Origin: Leifsonia virtsii
Lineage (GTDB): Bacteria > Actinomycetota > Actinomycetes > Actinomycetales > Microbacteriaceae
Length of the DNA stretch: 64,000 bases
NCBI RefSeq assembly: GCF_030433675.1
Contig: NZ_JAROCB010000007.1
Coordinates: 37,997 to 101,996 of the forward strand
Reading direction: 5' to 3'
The translations under genes and the position numbers were made by a program. This document shows positions 33,940 to 42,882 of this stretch, piece by piece (the first letter of the stretch is position 1; each line of letters starts with the position of its first letter). Under the pieces are notes generated by a model. That model had not been told where the DNA came from. It was given only the letters and a program-made list of their open reading frames with translations, and did not search any database.

Positions 33940-35700
33940 ATGCGCGCCATCATCCTGATGTTCGACAGCCTCAACCGGCACATGCTCCCGCCCTATGCCG
34001 ACACGCTCGTCGACGCCCCGAACTTCGCGCGGCTGGCGCGGAAGGCGGTCACGTTCGACAACTTCTACGCCGGCTCCATGCCGTGCATGCCGGCCCGGCG
34101 CGAGTTGCACACCGGACGCCACAACTTCCTCCACCGCAGCTGGGGTCCGCTCGAGCCGTTCGACGACTCGATGCCGGAGATGCTCAAGGACGCCGGGGTG
34201 CACACCCACCTGGTCTCGGACCACCAGCACTACTGGGAGGACGGCGGCGGCACCTACCACACGCGCTACAACACCTGGGAGTTCTTCCGCGGACAGGAGG
34301 GCGACAACTGGAAGGGCGACGCCGACGCACTGCGCGGCGTGCGCTTCCCCGCCACCCTCCGGACGCAGGACGCCGTCAACCGCCGGTACATGACGACCGA
34401 GGCCGAGCATTCCCAGACCAGGACCGTCGACGCGGGCATCGAGTTCCTCGACACCAATGTCGATGCGGACCGCTGGATGCTGCAGATCGAGCTCTTCGAC
34501 CCGCACGAGCCCTTCTTCGTCCACCAGAAGTACCGCGACCTCTACCCCGAGAGCTACGACGGCCCGGAGTTCGACTGGCCGGACTACGCGAAGGTCGTGG
34601 AGCCCGCGGACCAGGTGGAGCACGCGCGCACCCAGTACGCGGCGCTCGTCTCGATGTGCGACCACTCGCTCGGCCGCGTGCTCGACTACATGGACGAGCA
34701 CGACATGTGGGACGACACGATGCTCGTCGTCAACACCGACCACGGGTTCCTACTCGGCGAGCACGGCTGGTGGGCGAAGTCGGTGCAGCCGTGGTTCAAC
34801 GAGCTCGTGCACCTGCCGATGTTCCTGTGGGATCCGCGGTCGAAGGGCGCGGACACGCGGCGCGGCGATCTGGCTCAGACCATCGACATCGCGCCGACCG
34901 TGCTGAAGTTCTTCGGCCTCGAGCCGACTCCGGACATGCTGGGCAAGGACCTCGCGCTGGCGGAGGGGAAGGACGGCGCGCTGTTCGGCATCCACGGCGG
35001 TCACGTCAACGTCACCGACGGCCGCTACGTGTACATGCGGGCGAGCGTCGACGAGGAGAACGGCCCGATCGAGGACTTCACCCTCATGCCGACGCACATG
35101 CGCAGCCGGTTCGGCGTCGCGGAGCTGCGCGACTGGCAGCCGGCCGAACCGTTCCCCTTCACCAAAGGCCTGCGCACCATGCGGATCGACGCGGTGGGCA
35201 CGTTCCGCATCAACTCGTGGCAGCACGGGACTCTGCTCTGGGACCTGGCCACGGACCCCGGTCAGAACGACCCGATCGTGGACGACGACGTCGAGCTGCG
35301 GATGATCTCGCTCCTGCTGGACCTGCTGCGCGAGAACGACGCGCCGCCGAGCGTGTCCGAGCGGCTGGGCCTTCCCGTGGAAGGGCCGGCCGATGCCCGC
35401 CACCTGCGTGCCCGGGCGGACGCCGACCGGGCGCGGGCCGTGGCGGAGCCGCTGCCCGACCTCGCGACCGTCCCCGCCCTCCCGCTGCTGCAGACCCCGG
35501 TCCACGCCCTGCTCGCCGACGACGCGACGCGCTCTGTGCTCGACCGCCACCTGCCGTGGCTCGGGACCACCGAGCTGGTGGCCTCCACCCCGTGGGCCAG
35601 CATCCTCGGGATGGCCCGCGCCGGCTCCATCGACGCCGCCCGGTTCCGGGCCATCGCCGACGAGCTGGCACAGGCCGCCGAGGTCGGCGTCGCCTCATGA
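33940..35700 (+). CDS. Sulfatase 1 (CMPAR type)
   Basis: The 586-residue member of the sulfatase superfamily (PF00884) has metal-binding Asp in ILMFDSLNRH near the N-terminus and the modification motif PCMPARRELHTG with the formylglycine-forming Cys at 49. Alanine replaces the usual serine in C-x-P-S-R, a known variant. A second metal site is in NTDHGFLLGEHGWWAKS. The C-terminal about 130 residues (after DPGQNDPI) are an extra helical region (LLLDLLRENDAPPSVSERLG). No signal peptide is present, so it acts in the cytoplasm after FGE modification. The substrate is unknown. Confidence 0.9.
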   Translation: MRAIILMFDSLNRHMLPPYADTLVDAPNFARLARKAVTFDNFYAGSMPCMPARRELHTGRHNFLHRSWGPLEPFDDSMPEMLKDAGVHTHLVSDHQHYWEDGGGTYHTRYNTWEFFRGQEGDNWKGDADALRGVRFPATLRTQDAVNRRYMTTEAEHSQTRTVDAGIEFLDTNVDADRWMLQIELFDPHEPFFVHQKYRDLYPESYDGPEFDWPDYAKVVEPADQVEHARTQYAALVSMCDHSLGRVLDYMDEHDMWDDTMLVVNTDHGFLLGEHGWWAKSVQPWFNELVHLPMFLWDPRSKGADTRRGDLAQTIDIAPTVLKFFGLEPTPDMLGKDLALAEGKDGALFGIHGGHVNVTDGRYVYMRASVDEENGPIEDFTLMPTHMRSRFGVAELRDWQPAEPFPFTKGLRTMRIDAVGTFRINSWQHGTLLWDLATDPGQNDPIVDDDVELRMISLLLDLLRENDAPPSVSERLGLPVEGPADARHLRARADADRARAVAEPLPDLATVPALPLLQTPVHALLADDATRSVLDRHLPWLGTTELVASTPWASILGMARAGSIDAARFRAIADELAQAAEVGVAS

Positions 35701-37367
35701 CGGACGACGGACGCCGCCCCAACATCGTCTGGATCAGCACGCACGACATCAACCCCGACCTCGGTTGCTACGCAGGCGTCTGGCCGGGGGCCGAGTACGC
35801 CGTGACGCCGAACCTGGACGCGCTCGCCGCGCGCGGCGTCCGGTTCGACAACGCCTTCGCCGCGGCGCCGATCTGCGCACCGTCGCGGTCGGCGATCATC
35901 ACCGGATGCTTCCCGACGGCGATCGGGACCATGCACATGCGGTCGAAGGCGGTGCCGCCGCCCGAGGTGCGCCTGCTGCCGGAGATCCTGCGCGGCGCCG
36001 GGTATTACTGCACCAACAACTGGTTCACCGATTTTCAGCTGGAGCTGCCGGAGATCGCCTTCGACGACTGCAGCCCGACGGCGCACTGGAGGAACCGGCC
36101 GAGCGAGGACACCCCGTTCTTCGCGGTCTTCCACGGCATGGCGACCCACGAGTCCCAGCTGTACCTCGACGACGACGCGTTCGCGGCCGCGACCGCAGAC
36201 GTCCCGGACGACGCGCGGCACGACCCGGCCGCGGCGCCCCTCCCTCCGTACTATCCGGACGAGCCGGAGTTCCGGACGGCGTGGGCGCGGTACTCCGACC
36301 TGATCACCCAGATGGACCACTGGGCCGGGGGGATCCTGCGGGAGCTGGAGGAGGACGGCCTGCTGGAGGACACGGTCGTCGTGTTCTGGAGCGACCACGG
36401 CAAGGGGATGCCGCGCGCAAAGCGCTGGCCGAACGAGTCCGGGCTCCGCGAGCCGCTGATCGTCAGCTGGCCGGGGCGGGTCCCCGCCGGTGCCACCGCG
36501 GAGGGGCTCGTCCACACGATGGACCTGGCGCCGACCATGCTCGCGCTCGCGGGCGTCGAAGTGCCGGAGGCCATGCACGGCGTGCCCTTCCTCACCGCCG
36601 ACGGCGCAGTCGTGGCCGAGCCCAACGCCTACACGTTCGGCGGCCGCGACCGGCAGGGCGAGGCCGAGGACCGCGCACGGACCGTTCGCGACGCCCGGTT
36701 CCGGTACATCCGCAACGACTTCCCGGAGAAGCCGGCGATGATCCACACCGACTACTCCGACCGGTTCCCCACCTGGGCGGCGTACCGCAGGCTCGCCTCC
36801 GCCGAGGCGCAGCAGCGGGCCAAGGGCGTCCGGCCGTCGGCGCTGGACCCGCTCCAGCGCACGGTCGTGGCCCAGTCGAAGCCGCCGGAGGAGCTCTACG
36901 ACATCCTCGCCGACCCGCACGAGACGAGGAACCTGGCGACCGATCCCGCTCACGCCGCGGACGTCGCGCGGCTGCGCGGCGCTCTCGACGACTGGACCGA
37001 GCGCTACGGCGACCTCGGACTGCTGCCGGAGGACGAGCTGGAGGAGCGGTGGCGACCGGGCGGAGTCCGGCGTCGCACCGCGGAGCCGGTCGCCGCCGTC
37101 GTGGGCGTCATCCTGACGGTCCGCAGCGACACCCCCGGGGTCATCCTCGGCTGGACCGTCGACGGCCCCCGGCGCGAGGCGCCGGCCGAACCCGCCCGCG
37201 GGGAGTTCGGGTCGGTCCCGCAGGACCCCCGCCGCTGGCACCCCTACTCCGGACCGGTCGCCGTCCAGGCGCCCGTCCGCGTGAGAGCGTGGCGGCTCGG
37301 CTACGAGCCGAGCCCTGAGATCCCGGTCGGCGAGAGCGCGGCCGCAGAACGAACGGACACCGTATGA
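35697..37367 (+). CDS. Sulfatase 2 with C-terminal beta-domain
   Basis: The 556-residue cytoplasmic sulfatase begins RRPNIVWISTHDINPDLGCY and has the motif ICAPSRSAIITG with Cys 60 as the site of formylglycine formation. The second metal site is FWSDHGKGMPRAKRW. The catalytic part ends near residue 450. The last about 100 residues (AAVVGVILTVRSDTPGVILGWTVDG ...) read like a small beta-sandwich resembling chitobiase C-terminal or FN3-like modules, which is unusual and may bind the sugar part. It overlaps both neighbours by four bases, so it is translationally coupled to sulfatase 1 and the GH3 enzyme. Confidence 0.9.
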   Translation: MTDDGRRPNIVWISTHDINPDLGCYAGVWPGAEYAVTPNLDALAARGVRFDNAFAAAPICAPSRSAIITGCFPTAIGTMHMRSKAVPPPEVRLLPEILRGAGYYCTNNWFTDFQLELPEIAFDDCSPTAHWRNRPSEDTPFFAVFHGMATHESQLYLDDDAFAAATADVPDDARHDPAAAPLPPYYPDEPEFRTAWARYSDLITQMDHWAGGILRELEEDGLLEDTVVVFWSDHGKGMPRAKRWPNESGLREPLIVSWPGRVPAGATAEGLVHTMDLAPTMLALAGVEVPEAMHGVPFLTADGAVVAEPNAYTFGGRDRQGEAEDRARTVRDARFRYIRNDFPEKPAMIHTDYSDRFPTWAAYRRLASAEAQQRAKGVRPSALDPLQRTVVAQSKPPEELYDILADPHETRNLATDPAHAADVARLRGALDDWTERYGDLGLLPEDELEERWRPGGVRRRTAEPVAAVVGVILTVRSDTPGVILGWTVDGPRREAPAEPARGEFGSVPQDPRRWHPYSGPVAVQAPVRVRAWRLGYEPSPEIPVGESAAAERTDTV

Positions 37368-39802
37368 ACCCCCTCACCGAGCACTCGCCCGAGATCGAGT
37401 CCCGGCTCGCCGCCCTCACCCTCGAGGAGAAGGTGCAGCTGCTGACCGGACGCGACTTCTGGACGACCTGGCCGCTGGAGAAGATCGGCCTGCGCCGCAT
37501 CCTCGTCTCCGACGGACCGAGCGGGGTGCGCGGCGAGGTCTGGGACGAGCGCTCGCCGTCGCTGAACCTCCCGTCCGCCACCGCGCTCTCCTCCTCCTGG
37601 GACCCGGAGATCGCCCGGCGCTACGGGGCCGCCTCCGCGGTCGAGGCCCGGCGCAAGGGGGTGGACGTCGTCCTCGGCCCGACGATCAACCTGCACCGGT
37701 CGCCGCTCGGCGGCCGGCACTTCGAAGCCTTCAGCGAGGACCCCGTCCTGACGGCCCAGCTCGCCGCCGCCTACGTGCGCGGCGTGCAGGAGAACGGCGT
37801 CGGCGCCACCCCGAAGCACTACGTCGCCAACGACTTCGAGACCGACCGCTTCACCGCCGATGTGCGGGTGAGCGATCGGGCGCTGCGCGAGCTCTACCTC
37901 CGGGCGTTCGAGGACGCGATCACCGAAGCCGGTGCCTGGCTCGTGATGAGCGCCTACAACGCGATCAACGGCGCGACGGCGACCGAGAACGAGCTGCTGG
38001 AGACCCCGCTGAACTCCGAGTGGGGCTTCGACGGGGTGGTCATCAGCGACTGGACGGCCGTGCGGTCCATCGAGAGCGCTCGCCACTCCCAGGATCTCGC
38101 GATGCCCGGCCCGCTCGGCCCCTGGGGCGACGCGCTGGTCGCCGCCGTCCGCAGCGGTGAGGTGGAGGAGGCGGCGGTCGACCGCAAGGTGCGCCGGATC
38201 CTGCTGCTCGCCGCCCGGGTGGGCGCCCTGGAGGGGGTCGAACCCGCGGTGACCGCGCCGGTGCTCGTCGAGGACGGCATCGCCTTCGCCCGGGAGGCGG
38301 CGGCCGAGGGGTCGGTGCTCGCGGTCAACGACGGCATCCTGCCGCTCGGCCGGCCCGGCCGCATCGCGGTGATCGGACACAACGCGCTCCACGCGCGCAC
38401 CCAGGGCGGCGGCAGCGCCACCGTGCTGCCGGAGCGGGTGATCTCGCCCGTGGACGGGATCCGGGCGGCCTTTCCGGACGCCGAGGTCGTCTACTCGCTC
38501 GGCGCGATCGTCCAGGAGGGCCTGGCGGAGCTCGAACGCGACGCTATGACGAATCCCGCCACGGGAGGACCCGGCGCGCGGGTCGAGTTCCTCGACGAGT
38601 CGGGGGCGAGCGTCTTCACCGAGGACCGCCTGGCGAGCGCGCTGGTGTACTTCGGCGGCGATGCGCCCGTCTCCTCCCTCGGGACGCTGGTGTTCGAGAC
38701 CGACCTGACGATGCCGGAAACCGGCGCCGTCCGGCTGGGCTTCGCCTCGGTCGCCACGGGCCGCCTGATCGTCGACGGCGAGCTTGTGCTCGAGGCGACG
38801 CCGGAGGCGCTCGGCGCCGACCTCGGGGCTGCCTTCCTCGCCCCGCCCGCCGCCTCGGCGCCGGTGGACTTCCAGGCCGGAAGGAGCAGACGCGTCCGCA
38901 TCGAGCTGCAGCCGCGGAAGCTGGAGGGCGGACTCGGCAACGCGCTCAGCGTGACCATCGGCACCGAGCCGGTCGAGACCGATGCGGAACGCCTGATCGC
39001 CGACGCCGTCGCGGCCGCAGCGGCGGCCGACGTCGCGATCGTGGTCGTCGGCACGAACGCGCGGGTCGAGTCGGAAGGATTCGACCGCAGCGATCTGCGC
39101 CTGCCGGGTCGGCAGGACGATCTGGTCCGCGCCGTGCTGGCCGCCAACCCGCGCACCGTGGTCGTCGTCAACTCCGGCTCGCCCGTCGAGCTGCCGTGGC
39201 GGAACGAGGCCGCCGCCGTGCTCCTCACCTACTTCGGCGGCCAGGAGTACGGCAACGCCGTCGCCGACATGCTCACCGGCGAGCGCGAGCCCGGCGGTCG
39301 CCTCCCCACCACCTGGCCCGCCGCGATGGCGGACGTGCCCGTGCTGGAGGTGACCCCCGTCGACGGCGTCGTGCGCTATGACGAGGGCGTCCACATCGGG
39401 TACCGCGCGTGGCTGCGGTCGGGCGCCGCCCCGGCCTTCCCGTTCGGGCACGGGCTGGGCTACACCAGCTGGAGCCTCGACCACGCCGCGACGAACGGGT
39501 TCGACGGGGACACGGCCGTGGTGCGGGTGACGGCGACCAACACCTGCGACCGGCCGGGGAAGCACGTCGTGCAGGTATACGCCGAGAAGGCCGATTCCGC
39601 GGTCGACCGGCCGGTGCGCTGGCTCGTGGGGTCCGCCGTCGTCCGGGCCGGCGCCGGTGAGAGCCGTGAGGTGACGGTCGCCGTGCCGCGGCGCGCGCTC
39701 GCCCACTGGGACGACGGCTGGCAGCAGGAGGCGGGCGACTTCGTGCTCCGCGTCGGCTCGGCCGTGACCGACCTGCCCCTCGCCGTCACCGTGACTCTGT
39801 GA
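37364..39802 (+). CDS. GH3 beta-glycosidase (with inserted PA14-like domain)
   Basis: The 812-residue glycoside hydrolase family 3 enzyme has the TIM barrel first (DGPSGVRGE, GPTINLHRSPLGGRHFEAFSEDP, KHYVANDFE), the nucleophile Asp 229 in GVVISDWTAV, and the (alpha/beta)6 sandwich with FGHGLGYTSWSL and a C-terminal FN3-like domain. The middle stretch (about 390-560) with FETDLTMPETGAVRLGFAS fits a PA14 insertion, as in bacterial beta-glucosidases acting on short oligosaccharides. No signal peptide, so it works inside the cell. It lies among sulfatases and probably cleaves the desulfated product. Confidence 0.92.
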   Translation: MNPLTEHSPEIESRLAALTLEEKVQLLTGRDFWTTWPLEKIGLRRILVSDGPSGVRGEVWDERSPSLNLPSATALSSSWDPEIARRYGAASAVEARRKGVDVVLGPTINLHRSPLGGRHFEAFSEDPVLTAQLAAAYVRGVQENGVGATPKHYVANDFETDRFTADVRVSDRALRELYLRAFEDAITEAGAWLVMSAYNAINGATATENELLETPLNSEWGFDGVVISDWTAVRSIESARHSQDLAMPGPLGPWGDALVAAVRSGEVEEAAVDRKVRRILLLAARVGALEGVEPAVTAPVLVEDGIAFAREAAAEGSVLAVNDGILPLGRPGRIAVIGHNALHARTQGGGSATVLPERVISPVDGIRAAFPDAEVVYSLGAIVQEGLAELERDAMTNPATGGPGARVEFLDESGASVFTEDRLASALVYFGGDAPVSSLGTLVFETDLTMPETGAVRLGFASVATGRLIVDGELVLEATPEALGADLGAAFLAPPAASAPVDFQAGRSRRVRIELQPRKLEGGLGNALSVTIGTEPVETDAERLIADAVAAAAAADVAIVVVGTNARVESEGFDRSDLRLPGRQDDLVRAVLAANPRTVVVVNSGSPVELPWRNEAAAVLLTYFGGQEYGNAVADMLTGEREPGGRLPTTWPAAMADVPVLEVTPVDGVVRYDEGVHIGYRAWLRSGAAPAFPFGHGLGYTSWSLDHAATNGFDGDTAVVRVTATNTCDRPGKHVVQVYAEKADSAVDRPVRWLVGSAVVRAGAGESREVTVAVPRRALAHWDDGWQQEAGDFVLRVGSAVTDLPLAVTVTL

Positions 39803-39834
39803 ACCGCGCCGACACCACCTTGGAGGAGCCTCCC

Positions 39835-41340
39835 ATGACCCGACCGAACATCATCTTCATCATGTCCGACGACCACGCGGCCCACGCGATCTCGGCCTAC
39901 GGCAGCCGGGTCAACTCGACCCCGAACCTGGACAGGATCGCCGCCGAGGGGATGCGGATGGACGCGGTGTACTGCACGAACTCCATCTGCAGTCCCTCCC
40001 GCGCCACCATCCTCACCGGCACCTACAGCCACGTGAACGGCGTGTCGTCCATCTGGACCGAGCTCGACTACCGCGTGCCGACCTTCATCGACGTGCTCCA
40101 CGACAACGGCTACGCCACCGCCATGTTCGGCAAGTGGCACCTCGGCGAGCACGGGGTGTCCGTGCCGCGCGGCTTCGACGCGTGGAAGATCTTCCCCGGT
40201 CAGGGCGACTACGTCGACCCGGAGATGATCGACGCGCACGGCACACGCGTGGTGCCGGGCTACGCCACCGACATCGTGACGGACCTGTCCATCGACTGGA
40301 TCGACGGCCTGGACGCCGAGCAGCCCTTCTGCATGATGGTGCACCACAAGGCGCCCCACCGGCCGTGGGTGCCGGACGAGAAGCACAAGCACCTCTACGC
40401 CGACGGGAACATCCCGGAGCCGGAGACCTTCTTCGACGACTATGCGACCCGCAGCAAGGCGGTGCGCGGCGTGCGGATGACGATCGCCGACGACATGGGG
40501 GCGGACGACCTGAAGACCGAGGTCCCGGAGCACCTGCGCGGCCCGGAGAACCGCGAGGCGCGGATGAGCTGGAAGTACCAGCTCTACATGCGCGACTACC
40601 TCCAGTGCATCCAGTCCATCGACGACAACGTCGGCCGGCTGCTCGATCACCTGGAGGAGACGGGTCAGGCCGAGAACACCCTCATCGTCTACACCTCCGA
40701 CCAGGGGTTCTTCCTCGGCGACCACGGCTGGTTCGACAAGCGGCTGATGTTCGACGAGTCGCTGCAGATGCCGATGCTCGTGCGCTGGCCGAAGCGGATC
40801 GAGCCGGGCACCAGGTGCGAGGCGATCATCACCAACGTCGACTTCGCCGCCACCTTCCTCGACGCCTGCGGGGTCGCACCGTCGCAGCTCGCCACCTCGC
40901 AGGGGCGCAGCTTCCTCCCGCTCCTCCAGGGCGAGCGGCTCGACGACTGGCCGGACGCTATGTACTACCGGTACTGGGAGCACGACGACCCGATCCACGC
41001 GGCGCCCGCGCACTACGGCATCCGCACCGCCGACTTCAAGCTCATCTACTACTACGGCGCGGGGATGGGGGTTCCCGGAGCGTCCGACCGGATCCTGGAA
41101 CCGGAGTGGGAGCTGTACGACCTCCGGAACGACCCGTCGGAGGTGCGGAACGTCGCCGACGATCCGTCGTACGCCGGCATCCGGGCCGAGCTGGAGACGA
41201 AGCTGGCGGAGTACCAGCGTCACTACAGCGACGAGCCCTACGTCGGCCCGGACACCCCGCAACCGGTCTGGGGCCCGTACGACGTGGAGCTCTTCGAGCG
41301 AGTGCAGCGGTACGTGGAGGGCATCCGGGCGAGCAGTTGA
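39835..41340 (+). CDS. Sulfatase 3
   Basis: The 501-residue cytoplasmic sulfatase starts MTRPNIIFIMSDDHAAHAIS and has the motif ICSPSRATILTG with Cys 52, GKWHLGEHG, VHHKAPHRPW and the second metal site SDQGFFLGDHGWFDKR. The ATG at 39835 follows GGAGGAG and is preferred over the in-frame start at 39799. It is clearly paralogous to sulfatase 6 (52177-53649) along its whole length, including the C-terminal MYYRYWEHDD and LIYYY segments. Proteins with this pattern are usually glycan or choline/phenolic sulfatases; the substrate is not determined. Confidence 0.93.
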   Translation: MTRPNIIFIMSDDHAAHAISAYGSRVNSTPNLDRIAAEGMRMDAVYCTNSICSPSRATILTGTYSHVNGVSSIWTELDYRVPTFIDVLHDNGYATAMFGKWHLGEHGVSVPRGFDAWKIFPGQGDYVDPEMIDAHGTRVVPGYATDIVTDLSIDWIDGLDAEQPFCMMVHHKAPHRPWVPDEKHKHLYADGNIPEPETFFDDYATRSKAVRGVRMTIADDMGADDLKTEVPEHLRGPENREARMSWKYQLYMRDYLQCIQSIDDNVGRLLDHLEETGQAENTLIVYTSDQGFFLGDHGWFDKRLMFDESLQMPMLVRWPKRIEPGTRCEAIITNVDFAATFLDACGVAPSQLATSQGRSFLPLLQGERLDDWPDAMYYRYWEHDDPIHAAPAHYGIRTADFKLIYYYGAGMGVPGASDRILEPEWELYDLRNDPSEVRNVADDPSYAGIRAELETKLAEYQRHYSDEPYVGPDTPQPVWGPYDVELFERVQRYVEGIRASS

Positions 41341-41357
41341 GGGACGATGGCGTGGTG

Positions 41358-42146
41358 ATGGATTCGCACGTCGCAGAGTACGTCGCGCTCGGCAGCTCGT
41401 TCGGTGCCGGCCCCGGCCTGCGGCCCCGCGCACCGGGCGGCCCCCGGCGCTCCGGACGCTCCGCAGTGAACTACCCTCACCTGTTCGCGGCGACGGCGCG
41501 GCTGCGCCTGCGCGACGTCACCTACTCGGGCGCGACGACCGCCGACCTCCTCGGCCCGGGCGCCGGGGGAGTGCCTGCGCAACTCGACGCCGTCACCGCG
41601 GAGACGCGCCTGGTGACCATGAGCATCGGCGGCAACGACATCGGCTACGTGGGCGGACTGTCGATCGCAAGCCTGCCGCGCCCGGTGCAGGCGCTGCCGA
41701 GGATGCGCCGCCGCCTCGGCGACGCGCTCGACCCCGGCACGCTGGACGCGCGCTTCGACGGTCTGGGCGCCCGGCTCGGCGACATCGTCGGCCGGATCCG
41801 CCGGGTCGCGCCGGAGGCGCGCGTCGTTCTCGTCGACTACCTCACGATCCTCCCCCCGAGCGGCACGGCAGCCGACCTCGGGCGGCTCCCCGAACCGGTC
41901 GCGGACTGGGGGCGGACGGTCGCGGAGCGCCTCACCGCGACCTTCCGCTCGGTGGCCGACGAGCTCGCGTGCGAGGTGGCGCCCGCTGCCGCGGCGTCGC
42001 GAGCGCACCACGCCTGGTCCGCCGACCCGTGGACCCGCCGATTCCAGCTCGGCTCGCGGGGCGGAGCGCCCTACCACCCCAACGACGCCGGGATGCACGC
42101 CGTGGCCGCGCTGCTGACGGAGCTCATCGCACCCGTCGGAGAATAG
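41358..42146 (+). CDS. SGNH-family esterase
   Basis: The 262-residue hydrolase has SGNH blocks: block I as YVALGSSFGAGPG (serine 14, GSS instead of GDS), block III SIGGNDIGYVG and block V HPNDAGMHAVAAL with the catalytic His. No secretion signal, unlike many relatives, so a cytoplasmic role is likely, perhaps removing acyl groups from imported glycans. The ATG at 41358 is chosen; GTG codons just before it are alternatives. It is the last gene of the rightward operon and faces the second DUF202 pair five bases away. Confidence 0.85.
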   Translation: MDSHVAEYVALGSSFGAGPGLRPRAPGGPRRSGRSAVNYPHLFAATARLRLRDVTYSGATTADLLGPGAGGVPAQLDAVTAETRLVTMSIGGNDIGYVGGLSIASLPRPVQALPRMRRRLGDALDPGTLDARFDGLGARLGDIVGRIRRVAPEARVVLVDYLTILPPSGTAADLGRLPEPVADWGRTVAERLTATFRSVADELACEVAPAAAASRAHHAWSADPWTRRFQLGSRGGAPYHPNDAGMHAVAALLTELIAPVGE

Positions 42147-42151
42147 ATCGC

Positions 42152-42493
42152 TCAGGGCCGCGCGGCGACGAGCGCCACGGCGATCACACTGACGGCGCCC
42201 GCGGAGGCGGCGAGGATCGCCAGCGCGGCGATCAGGCGACCGTCGGCGAGGGCGACGCGGTCGCCGTGCGCGTGGAGCCTGCGGTGATGGGAGCGATAGC
42301 GCCGGTGGACGGCCGCAAGCAGGGTCGCCGCCGCGACGGCTCCGGCGATGCCGAGCAGCGCCGACCACGCGCCGAACAGCTCGGGGAGGATGCGCGCGGC
42401 GACCAGAGAGCCGGCGAGCACCGCGAGGCAGGTCCGGCGCCAGGCGAGTGCGGTGCGTTCGGGTTGCAGACCCGGGTCGAACGGCGTGCTCAC
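42152..42493 (-). CDS. DUF202 membrane protein (locus 2, second of pair)
   Basis: The 113-residue protein has three transmembrane helices and the signature FDPGLQPERTALAWRRTCLAVLAGSL. It is a close paralogue of the protein at 26205-26546, with the same length. It overlaps the preceding YidH-like gene by four bases and ends a minus-strand operon of ROK regulator, sulfatase 4, YidH-like and DUF202. Function is unknown; co-duplication with its partner next to sulfation genes is the only clue. Confidence 0.85.
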   Translation of the reverse strand: MSTPFDPGLQPERTALAWRRTCLAVLAGSLVAARILPELFGAWSALLGIAGAVAAATLLAAVHRRYRSHHRRLHAHGDRVALADGRLIAALAILAASAGAVSVIAVALVAARP

Positions 42494-42882
42494 CGGAGGA
42501 GCACCCCGAGGAGCACGAGTGCGCCGACCGCGCAGACGACGACCGCGAGGAAGACCGTCAGCGGTGCGCTCGGGAGAGGCGTCTCCGTGCGCAGCGCGGC
42601 CTCGGTGCGCTTCCAGCCGTACCAGGCCTGGATCGGGGTGACCAGGCCAGCGACCAGGAGCAGGAGCGACGCGGCGAACCGGAACCCGGGATGGATGCCC
42701 AGGCTCAGCGCCTCGAGCGCGACGCCGCCGGCGAGGAGAGCGAGCCCGGTGCGGATCCAGGCGAGGAAGGTGCGCTCGTTGGCGAGGCTGAACCGCGCAT
42801 CGGGTTCGCCGCCCACGGAGAACAACGTCCGCGGGAAGCGCCCGTCGGCGGCCGGCATGGGGGAGCGCCTGTTCTCTTTCAC
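42490..42882 (-). CDS. YidH/DUF202 membrane protein (locus 2, first of pair)
   Basis: The 130-residue protein has the shared block GEPDARFSLANERTFLAWIRTGLALL and three membrane helices. It is paralogous to the protein at 26543-26908. Two starts are possible: a GTG at 42882 that overlaps the stop of sulfatase 4 (GTGA), and an ATG at 42858 with a weak ribosome site. The overlapping GTG is chosen because the corresponding gene in locus 1 begins the same way, on the stop of the CxPxR peptide gene. Confidence 0.8.
   Translation of the reverse strand: MKENRRSPMPAADGRFPRTLFSVGGEPDARFSLANERTFLAWIRTGLALLAGGVALEALSLGIHPGFRFAASLLLLVAGLVTPIQAWYGWKRTEAALRTETPLPSAPLTVFLAVVVCAVGALVLLGVLLR

Noticed and set aside
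33940..35700. Sulfatase 1 as an inactive enzyme because of CMPAR instead of CxPSR
   Set aside because: FGE requires C-x-P-x-R; the fourth position tolerates Ala, and the metal ligands are conserved.
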